In this document: positions 56,026 to 64,000 of the stretch, piece by piece
How the letters are laid out: the number at the start of each line of letters is the position of its first letter
Position numbering within the stretch: position 1 is the first letter of the stretch
Assembly (NCBI GenBank): GCA_950022295.1
Contig: OX465595.1
Span: 227,381,770 to 227,445,769, forward strand
Direction of reading: 5' to 3'
Length of the DNA stretch: 64,000 nt
Source: Bromus sterilis
Taxonomy: Eukaryota; Streptophyta; Magnoliopsida; Poales; Poaceae
The notes under the pieces: generated by a model
Databases searched by the model: none
The model's input: the letters and a program-made list of their open reading frames with translations, nothing else
What the model was told of the DNA's origin: nothing
Program-made: the position numbers and the translations under genes

Positions 56026-56633
56026 CTACCAGAGGATCAAGCTACTCCAGATGTCTATGTCCGCATAAAAGAAATTCTCGTTGGACCACTTCATCATCCT
56101 TTCTCGCACATTGGGGTCCAGATCCTCGTCTTTGTCCACATTTCCCTTGAACAAGAGAAAGGCATATTCAGTCTTCATGGTGGATTTGAGATTGAAGATA
56201 GCAGAGGCGGCTTCCAGATCCGCGTATTCAGCGTCTTGTTGGGCCAAATCTGCCTTCTCTTGATGAACAGACTCATGAAGGCCGAGAGATCGGGAGAGAT
56301 TCATCGCAGCTTCATAAGCTTTGATGGCCTTGTCTTTTCTCTTTATTGTAGCGCGCTTAGCCATATAGGCCACTTCCGACCTCTCGGAGGTCTCCCAGGC
56401 CAAGTCTGACGCTTTATCGGTGAGTTGATACAAGCGAGCCTCTTCCGCCGCTGCGTCCTTGGCGGCCTCGGCCTGTACTTCTGACCTGGCATGCGTGTCC
56501 AGCGATGGATGGTGCTTAGGAGGTGAGGGTGATGGTGAGGTTGATGGTGAGGGTCATGAGGGTGATGGTGAGGTGAGGTTGATGTTGATGGGATTTTCGA
56601 GGGTGACGAGCTAGACTTAGACTTAGAGGCCAT
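56026..56633 (-). pseudogene. Hypothetical gene, frameshifted in a CACCCTCA/CACCATCA repeat
   Basis: The ATG at 56633 begins MASKSKSSSSPSKIPSTSTS and enters a His/Pro-rich repeat. The continuation is in another frame from about 56525: PKHHPSLDTHARSEVQ, AEAAKDAAAEEARLYQLTDK, then 56433-56026. It has a long charged helical region (SERSEVAYMAKRATIKRKDK, QEKADLAQQDAEYADLE) that looks like a coiled coil. It ends WSNENFFYADIDIWSSLILW. One shift in the microsatellite-like stretch would join the frames. I do not recognise the family. It could be a low-copy gene fragment or a transposon accessory ORF. Confidence 0.4.
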
Positions 56634-57277
56634 GATGGGTGCAATGGCGAACAGGGATTGGGGGCGAGGGTGAATGAGTGTATTTTTGAGGTTTGCCCAC
56701 TGTCAAGGTTTATTTTTTCGTAGTCTATTTTATTATTGAGAAAATTTCATGCGGCCGCGAGAACTTCATCATGAAGTGGGGCCTAGTCGTCGCCGTCTAT
56801 ATATCTCTCACACTCTCTTGAAGAGTCCGTACACATCATCTCCCCACGTAGTCATCGTTACTCGAGATGCAGCCCCCATAGTGCTCGAGTCGTTCCCCAA
56901 CACTGAGTCGTCGTCTCCACACCCACCAATACACCATATTTGGGTATTTCTAACGGAGATGAAGGTTACTGAAGGCTTCATCTGCATCTTGTAACTCACA
57001 ATCAATGTAGTCTATTGTTGTAGATTCGTTTTATCTTGAATCTTATACGTGGTTTCAATGTCAGTGCCCAAAGTTTCATCACGAGGGAGGATTGTGCGTC
57101 CTCGGCCGCACATAGGGGAGGTTCGACATCACTGTCAGATATATGTTCTTGAAGCGCACAGTATGTTCTTGTGCCGCTACGCGACCCCCTTACTGTCATT
57201 TTTGTTGGAATTTAGTGATTTAGTTTCTTATCCCAACTATTTCCTGTAGCTCATCCCTTGCTTTTCTACAACAACTA
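56634..57277. other. No gene seen; region between divergent ORFs
   Basis: Frames are short and unconvincing. A CTATATATCTC stretch at 56798-56808 is a possible core promoter, but its partner gene is unclear. Confidence 0.3.
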
Positions 57278-57950
57278 TGATAGATAAGTTCTCCATGTAC
57301 CTGTCTGAAGAATCATCTATGGTTACAGTACAGACGAACAATGGATATAGTTTCAAAGTTAAGGTTACTAGCGAAGGTAGAGTTGCTGCTACTTTGAGAA
57401 GGATCTGTGCAGAGAATTTGCTACACGTTATATGCTAGAAACTGGCACAAAAGTGTTAGTGGATATAAGTCAACCTGGTCTTAGCATACATGTGGTGTTT
57501 CCAGCTCAGATCCGTCAATGTACTGATAAAGAATGTTAGTGTTCTTTCAAATATTTCATTTATCTGTCTTGAATTGTTTTACCAATTATTTTTCCAGGTT
57601 TAAAATTTTAATAACTACTGACAAAAATGTTTTTTATGTAGTCGATGTTGAGTGCGTAGTTAAAAAACTGAAGATTAGTCCTCATTCCAAATTTCGGTGT
57701 CGAGATCTGGAGCCTTTCGTAGAATTTGCTGGAAGGATTAACTCGCTGATTAAGCGTCATCGTGTTGGATGCATGATGGAATCTTGTTATCTAATCGTGC
57801 ATGCGTTGGAAAGCATCAATTTTAACGAAAAAATCCTGGTACACGTTTATCTTACGTGCTATATACACTTTTTCAAACTTTACGTTCATCCAGGGTTACA
57901 ATTGTTTTATTGCTCTTGCAATAGATATTGCCGCCATCAAATGTTCCTGA
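57278..57950 (+). pseudogene. Degenerate gene-like segment, unidentified
   Basis: Readable in pieces: MIDKFSMYLSEESSMVTVQ and 'NNGYSFKVKVTSEGRVAATL'. After a shift come 'ETGTKVLVDISQPGLSIHVV' and FPAQIRQCTDKE. Then 'VVDVECVVKKLKISPHSKF', 'CRDLEPFVEFAGRINSLIK' and MMESCYLIVHALESINFNEK follow (frame 57533-57955). The last piece ends at a possible GTACACG donor. I cannot name a family. The AT-rich gaps with TTTTCCAG and TTTGTTGCAATAG-like ends could be introns. Confidence 0.3.
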
Positions 57951-58710
57951 ATTGATCCGCTCTGGTGGTCCAATAACACTAGCTATTAGTCAGAATAAGA
58001 GGGTGATGTCGTCATACAACATTTCCCCTAGAAATGGAATTATTTTCATTCATAAATGGAACACTGCGATGGAAATTTGTTCACACAAGGGCAAGGATGC
58101 TCAGTTGGATGTGTCCCGTATTATGTGGGGGGAGCTTTACAATGCTGTGATGGACAGTAAGGTGCCTATCTATGTCCCCTATATTCAAAGACTCTTCGAG
58201 GTCACTTGGTCTGCTGCTCATGAGGGTCAGGTCCCCCCGTTGGGCCTCTCACTACCCACGAGGTGGTCCAGCTGCACGTCAAGGATTGTTGGGAGGGTGG
58301 CATGCTCCTTCTCAGGCCTCCCATGCTAAGTCCGAGGAGGGCATGTCGGATGACCCGGCTGCTCATGTTGGAGATGGATCTTCTGCGCATGGTGTCGAGC
58401 AGCCAGGATGGGCTGCCAATCTCACCAGGAAGGTGAAGCAACTCTTTATCTTTCAGCAGGACATGCAACACAGGATGTACGAGGCTCACCGGAGGAGAAG
58501 CTGACCCGCAGACGTCCGGTCAGGATGATGCATCACTTGGGCATGGATGAGCGTGAGGGGTCAGAGAAGATCATCACTCCAGAGGACAAGTGGATCTCCA
58601 AGTTCAGCAATTCGGAGCTGGCACATGACCATGCAGTTACTTCTTCCACTGCAGCTCCACTTGATCTGGAGGAGTCTGAGGAGTCTGACGAGGAGGAGGA
58701 TGACGAGTAG
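57928..58710 (+). pseudogene. ORF of an unclassified grass LTR retrotransposon, frameshifted
   Basis: Frame 57928-58329 includes SRIMWGELYNAVMDSKVPIY and VPYIQRLFEVTW. The next frame (58172-58504) has 'GWAANLTRKVKQLFIFQQDM' and QHRMYEAHRRRS, and a third (58408-58710) has EKIITPEDKWISKF and an acidic tail 'ESEESDEEEDDE'. In grass genomes these blocks (WxxLTxKxKxxFxxQxDxQxRxYxAH) recur as a non-pol ORF of LTR elements. Its place just before a polypurine-like tract and LTR supports that. The role is unknown; at least two frameshifts are needed to join the parts. Confidence 0.5.
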
Positions 58711-59239
58711 GCCACCACCTCAAGACGCTAGGTCACTCCGTGCCTTTTTGGCGTCTTGATGCCAAAGCGGAGAGAGCTTAGGAATTCGGGATTTGCAGTC
58801 TTTAGGGTTGTTTGCGAGTCACAAGCGCGTGTTATTTGCGTCTATTTTATCCGCTTGTGAACTCTGTTTATTTGCATTTGGTTTGAGTTCGTCTTGTGAA
58901 AATTATCCTATGTATGGTGTGAGACATGCGCTATCTCTATTATCGTACCCTTTATGTATCATAGTATGTGATGCTACCTTTATGTTCCCTATTATCCTTA
59001 TGCTCACATATTGTTTCCTTGCTAAAGTGTTTACTTGGTATATGTTGTTGATAGCAATTTTTTCCTCTTCTATAAAATATAGAGGGAGTGTTCATCCTAG
59101 TGTGTGTGTCTTGCATTCCAAAGGCATATCTAAAGGATGCACACGTCTAGGGAGAGTCCATCTATATTTTGTAGAGTGTTGGTTTGCATTACATTCCCTG
59201 ATTATCTATTGTGCAAATCTTGTGTTGTCATCAATACAC
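58711..59239 (+). other. 3' untranslated internal region of the same LTR element
   Basis: T-rich sequence without a supported frame (58793-59242 is open but of low-complexity membrane-like composition and probably chance). It ends in 'gtgttgtcatcaatacac', the usual lead-in to the polypurine tract in this group. Confidence 0.45.
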
Positions 59240-59254
59240 TAAAAATCGGGAGGT
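59240..59254 (+). other. Decayed polypurine tract
   Basis: TAAAAATCGGGAGGT before the LTR start; the common form in relatives is AAAAAGGGGGAGATT. Confidence 0.5.
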
Positions 59255-60643
59255 TGATAGGCATATTTCCCCTTGATTGGTTTTAGTGACTGATGACAAT
59301 ATGTTTTCGGATTAACTATGTGCAATGAGCATTTCAGATGATATATTGCATGGCACAAGACGAATATTTTCCCCTCAGTGTTTGGAGCGTGAAGACGGTG
59401 TTTTTCCTCACGGTTCTTTTTGGTGACTTGAGTCGCGGGAAAACCACATTATTAAGAGGAGATCCGTTGTGGAATGGTGGGTGGAATCATCACACATACA
59501 CACTTTCTACACCCAAGTGTTCTTCCCGCATTTTTGGAGGACATTTGTTATGTGCTAAGGGCTCCCTGGTTTCTCCAAGGCAGTAGTACCGCGCCAGCGG
59601 TACTTCCGGGACTTTACTACCGCGCCACTACTTCTTAGGGATTTGCTCTCTGTAACCCGAGCGGAAGTAGCACGGTAGTGAACATTCGGTAGTACCGCTA
59701 TGGCGGTACTACCGTGGCGAACACGGTTGTACCACGCCCGTGGTACTTTTGGAACTTGACTACCGCGCCACTACTGCACTGGGATTTTCTCTTTGTAACC
59801 CGAGTGGTAGTAGCACGGTAATTAATATTTGGTATTACTACCACTCCCGTAGCGGTAGTACCATGGTTGGTGAAGCTGCACATAACGGTTGGATTGATCT
59901 CACCTATAAAAGGGGGTCTTCTTCCGCAAATTGACTCACCTCTTGCCTTGTTCTCTCCTCCATTAATTCCCAAGCTCCATTCTTGCTTGATCTCCCTCCC
60001 TAGCCATCCAAACTTGTTGTTGCTCTAGGGATTCGAAGAGAAGGCCCCAATCTACACTTCCACCAAAGGATATTTGATTCCCCCGCATTAATCCCTTGTG
60101 GATCTTGTTACTCTTGGGAGTTTGGGTACCCTAGATGTAAGAGGTCGCCCCGAAGCCATAATCCATTGTGGTTATGCTTTATAGTTGAGTTGGGATCCTC
60201 CAATTAAGTTGTGGAGATTGCCACAACCTTGTTTGTAAAGGTTCGGTCATCGCCTTGAAGGGCACCGCATAGTGTATCACCACATCTTGCATTCGTGAGA
60301 GTGTGAGGAGAATATGGCGGCCCTCGTTGGCTTTGTGTGAGCATTGTGTTCCCCACCCTCTCCAAACGAAGATGTACTTCTTGCATGAGAAGGAACTTCG
60401 GCAACATATCCTTGCCTCCTGTGTTTCCTTTACGGGTTATTTACCTTTACTTTGTGCAATCTTATTTCCTTGTTCATCTTGTGCTTGCTCATGTAGTGTT
60501 GCTTTCATTGTCATATAGGTTGCTCACCTAGTTTCACATCTAGACAATCTACTTTATTTGTTAAGCCTTAATTTGTTAAGAAAAAAGTTAAAAATTGTTA
60601 GTCACCTATTCAACCCCCTCTAGTCGACATTCCAATCCTTTCA
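59255..60643 (+). repeat. 3' LTR of the unclassified LTR retrotransposon
   Basis: From TGATAGGCATATTTCC (a decayed TGAAAGG start) to ...CCAATCCTTTCA, giving the inverted ends TGAAAGG/CCTTTCA with one change. It contains a 143-bp tandem duplication and GTACTACCGC palindromes (59582-59880), a TATA motif (CTATAAAAGG at 59913-59922), and the 'caaccttgtttgtaaagg' block typical of this LTR type. It is inserted in the integrase region of an Athila relic. The element's 5' LTR is not visible. Confidence 0.7.
59913..59922 (+). promoter_or_regulatory. TATA box in LTR 59255-60643
   Basis: CTATAAAAGG at about two-fifths of the LTR; expected transcription start near 59945. Confidence 0.5.
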
Positions 60644-60650
60644 CAAAGTG

Positions 60651-61594
60651 ACAGAGGGAAAGGACCATAGAATCAAATCCCCACCAATCAAAGGGTTCAA
60701 CAACCAGAGAATAATTCATAGGCATTTCATATCATCTACTGATGTTACCAACCATTTGACATTCATCTGTAAATCAAATTCTTGGAGTAGAAGTACCCAT
60801 CTGATGAGCCTAGGTTTCGCATCCTTCTTCTCCATAAGATACTTAATACAACATGGTCAGTGTGAATAATGACTTAAGAAACAAAAATATACTACCTAAA
60901 TTTATCACAAGTAAACACAACTACCAAAAATTCTTCTTCTATACTAGCATAATTTCTTTGAGCACTATCAAGAGTTTTGGTAGCATAATAAATAACATTT
61001 AATTTCTTATCAACTCTCCTTAAACAGCTCCTACAGAAAAATCATTAGCATCACACATGATTTGAAAGGGTAAATTCATATCATGTGTTGAACTATAGGA
61101 GCAGTTAGTAAGGCCTTCTTAAGGGTCTCAAAGGATTCCTTTCAATCTTCACCAAAAGACAATGGAACATCCTTTCGAAGAAGATTTGTATGAGGCATCA
61201 AAGTTTTAGAAAAATCTTTAATAAACCTCCAATAGTAACCAGCATGATCAAGAAAACTATGTATACCTTTGATATACCTTGGATATGGCATCCTTTCAAT
61301 GGCTTCAATTTTTTCTCTATCCACCTCAATGCCCCTCTTTTAGATCTTATGACCAAGAACAATGCCTTCATTAACCATGAAGTGGCGCTTCTTCCAATTC
61401 ATCACAACATTAGTCTCCTTGCATCTATGAAAAACTTTGTTAAGATTGTGTAGGCAAGTGTCAAAAGAAGTCCCATAGAAGAAAAAGTCAACCATGAAGA
61501 CTTCTACAATCTCTTCACAAAAACCATGGAAAACAACAGACATACATCTCTTGAAAGTAGCAGGAGCATTACATAAACCAAAAGGCATATGTCT
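60651..61594 (-). pseudogene. Athila-type RT/RNase H relic
   Basis: From the right: RHMPFGLCNAPATFKRCM, then FMVDFFFYG (the active site FMDDF has become FMVDF, so it is inactive), 'ETNVVMNWKKRHFMVNEGIV' and LGHKI. After a shift come 'MDREKIEAIERMPYPRYIKG', HAGYYWRFIKDFSK and LLRKDVPLSF. Further left are RNase H pieces: IIHTDHVVL, YLMEKKDAKPRLIRW and LLLQEFDLQ, then an integrase-like scrap (WWGFDSM). Athila elements encode this order on one strand. It is truncated on both sides by LTR insertions. Confidence 0.82.
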
Positions 61595-62099
61595 TGTCAT
61601 CGATATGTGACGGCAGATGCCATGGGTATTGCTAAAGAGGGGGACAAACCGAGGTGCATGTCGATGGTGCCGGAATGGAGAGTGGGGACAAACACAGTGA
61701 AACACCGCGATGTACCCAGGTTCGAGGCTCTCCGTAGAGATAACACCCCTAGTCCTGTCGAGCTAGCTATAAGCAGTAACTCGAGCTACCATGAATGCTC
61801 CTTAAGCCATATGAGAGGAAGGAGAAGAGGGATCTAAGCACAACTCTCTCCTTGCTCTCTCTCTGGTGGGTGAAGTGTAGTAAATGCGGTTGTCCCCTCA
61901 CGCAGGAAGGGTTCCTGGGGCTCTTATAGGCCGTGCCCGGGGTAGTACAGTAATATCCGATTAGTCTAGGGCCCAGCTGTAAGCCTCTGGAGAGCTGTTG
62001 GGCTCCGCTGACTGCGCGCTTTACGAGTGCCAGGCGGCGGAAAGCTGTAGCCCTACTTTGTCGTGGAATCTCTCTATGTAGGTCTGAAGTGCTCTACGA
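61595..62099 (-). repeat. D-like LTR fragment (inverted relative to element D)
   Basis: On the minus strand it ends ...CACATATCGATGACA and aligns with the last 500 bp of the element D LTR (gcatctgccg, tctttagc, gtgttatctctacggag, ctcttataggc). Its 5' half is missing. Confidence 0.8.
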
Positions 62100-62226
62100 T
62101 GTAACAGCCCAGGGTTTTCACCCAAATTAAAAAAATTGTTTGTTGCATTATTTTGTTGATTGCTAGAATTGTTCGCAGTATTTGCTTCGCCGATTTATTA
62201 ATTGGTGAATATATTTTTTCCCTCCT
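62100..62226 (+). repeat. Start of another LTR (TGTAACAGCCC type)
   Basis: TGTAACAGCCCAGGG resembles the first 11 bases of the element A LTR, then diverges. It is interrupted by E2 at 62227 and presumably continues at 63968-64000. Confidence 0.45.
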
Positions 62227-63967
62227 TGTTGGGGTGCGCAGCGGAAAACACAAATTTTTCCTAACTAGCGTTTCCCATAAACCAAGATCTAGCTAGCCGT
62301 AGTACCGTAACGGAAAGGAGTGCGGAATAACAAACCTCGGGGTGTAGTCCATTGCGCGGGAAATGTTCCCGCAAACATGGCTGGTGTAGTCAAACAAGTT
62401 TCATAGCCCCCTGGCTTTGTTAGCACCTGTATGGGTGTAGTGCCAGACGTGTAGCACCTCGTAGTACTCGCACACGTACGAGACTCGACGATGACCTCCG
62501 ATCCAGCGAAGGTGGCAGAAGAAGACCTCCGGAACCAGAGTTTCGGCAGCACGACGGCCTCCGATTCTTGCTGAGATGCCTCAATTCCACTACAAGCTCA
62601 CACTAGGGAGCCCACCGTGGAAGTGACGAGGAATGCGAGAAGACGAGAGAAAACCGATCTCAATTCGGAGTAATATTTATTTTCTCACGAATTTTTGTGT
62701 ATTAAATATGGGCACCGTGCCCATCTATATATAGGCAGAGGGGAGGGAGTCAACCCCTCTCCTCTAGCAAGGTGGGACTAAAGTCCATTGCTATGGGGAG
62801 GTGGCCGGGAAAGGGGGGGAGGGGTGCGCCACCCTCATGGGCCCTAGGGCCCATGGCGCCTCCCCCTCTTTCCTTTTTCTTTTTTCCCTTTTATTTACCC
62901 TAATGGGACTCTTTCATAAATAAGGCCCATAGAACTTTTAAATTATAAATAAAATGTTTTTAATTATTAATTCAATTAATTAATAACTAAGACATATTAT
63001 TCCTTCTCCCGGTGCTCCAGAACACCTTCCGGCTCACTCCAAAACTCCTTTGGGTCAACACGGAACTTTTTCGATGCTGCTTCCTCTTCGATAACTCCGA
63101 TAGTTTCGAAAAAGGTCTCCGATTTCATCGAGCCCTTAAGTGTGTTACCCTACGGTCCGAGAACACTCCAGTCATGACCGAGATGAGGCTACGGTCAATG
63201 ATCATCAGCGGGACCTGGATGACCATAATGATCCATGTGCATTTCCGGATATTAATACCGATTGGACCTTACGTCATATAGCATTCCCTTTGTCAGCGAT
63301 ACTGGATTAGTCCGAGATTGGATCAAGGACATCCTATGTCTGGTTCAACCTCGTTATGACAAATCCTTATTCACTCGTTCCCGTGATATTCATCCCCGTG
63401 ACGTAGTCACACGCTGCGCAGCTTTATGGATGGAATCTCACCGAGTGGGCCCTGAGTATCTATCCATCACATGGATTGAAAAATCCCGCTCTTTTAACAA
63501 TAATCCTCAACATATGTCCACGTAATACCCAAGATACAACCGTTATGACCCGCATATTTCTGTCAGGTGGTGGGATGAAAGTCAAAGCATCCGAGAAGAT
63601 AGAAATTATGCACGTACTCACGGTCAAAGGAACGGTCTAATACGTCTGTAATTACAACAGTGAACCTTCATCAGATTGATCATGCTGTAATTCTTACTTT
63701 GGGTAATGTTCATCACGTCACTCATCCAGTGAGGTGACCTCATAGTCAAGAGACTTAATTTTCCATGATCGCGAAACCGCGACCATCATGTTGAACATGA
63801 ACTAGTTATTGATATAGAGGCTAACTAGGAACACTGGGGGTTTCTATACCACACCTGTATCATTGTTTCACTGATACAGTTCTAGCACGGTATGAAACTG
63901 GTTATGAACTTGCTTAGATATATTGGAATAATCATATATTATTTTCCTCTAGAGCATATATCCAACA
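62227..63967 (-). repeat. Solo LTR E2 (same family as E1)
   Basis: 1741 bp, homologous from end to end to 36686-38421: plus-strand start TGTTGGGGTGCGCAGCGG, end ATATCCAACA. It is flanked by CTCCT (62222-62226) and CTTCT (63968-63972), a duplication with one transition. The TATA motif is at 62725-62734. No internal domain follows on either side. Confidence 0.88.
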
Positions 63968-64000
63968 CTTCTCATATCGGATGCGTGACTGAACCTTTTT
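63968..64000. other. Flanking sequence to window end
   Basis: 33 bp following E2; too short to classify, probably the continuation of the LTR begun at 62100. Confidence 0.4.

Noticed and set aside
57278..57950. B3 DNA-binding domain gene
   Set aside because: The first block looked faintly B3-like, but the expected conserved Trp/Phe and GD positions cannot be placed, so no family was assigned.
58793..59242. 149-codon membrane-like ORF
   Set aside because: T-rich codons give hydrophobic residues by default. It lies in the untranslated 3' part of an LTR element and has no recognisable feature.

Overview
The window looks like intergenic DNA from a large, repeat-rich grass genome (Poaceae; a Triticeae-like or other Pooideae grass is my inference). 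Almost everything recognisable is LTR retrotransposon, inserted one inside another. The family types (Tekay-like chromoviruses, a centromeric CRM-like chromovirus, a Tat-lineage element with an antisense ORF, a BARE/Angela-like Copia element, an Athila relic and a tRNA-derived SINE) fit that source. I found no CRISPR array, rRNA or intact cellular gene, and nothing of prokaryotic type.

Layout. 1-1104 is an LTR of a roughly 4-kb-LTR Gypsy family (here 'TGTCAGAACC family'), on the minus strand, inserted in the 3' LTR of element A. Element A (about 1105-11005, minus) is a damaged chromovirus with readable gag, PR, RT, RNase H, INT and chromodomain parts. 11006-12709 is an LTR fragment of a different family (F).

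From 12710 to 53881 there is one nested stack. The oldest layer, D, is a Tat-type element: its 3' LTR is 52717-53881 and carries a SINE, and its antisense gene (Transposase_28-like) is split between 12786-13213 and 49886-52224. Element C (13214-49885, plus) lies inside that gene. C contains two further stacks. In its RNase H region sits a CRM-like element (18708-34718), whose own 3' LTR is split by element B (22637-34577, the best preserved). In C's 3' LTR sits a Copia-like element E1 (36686-49060), whose 5' LTR is split by a solo LTR, S1 (43841-47930). Target-site duplications (TSDs) support the CRM, B, E1 and S1 insertions.

53882-59254 is the least repetitive part. It holds a possible terminal exon, a tandem repeat of about 335 bp, a hypothetical minus-strand gene with a frameshift, and the 3' internal part of an unclassified LTR element whose 3' LTR is 59255-60643. 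After it come an Athila relic (60651-61594, minus), a fragment of a D-like LTR (61595-62099, minus), the start of another LTR (62100-62226), and a solo LTR of the E family (62227-63967) with a near-perfect TSD.

None of the retroelement reading frames is fully intact. Element B is closest: a 777-codon frame covers the end of RT, RNase H, integrase and chromodomain. I see no convincing undescribed molecular system. The parts most worth following up are the antisense ORF, the rearranged CRM element, the A/F LTR junction, the 335-bp repeat and the low-copy candidates at 53.9-58.7 kb.
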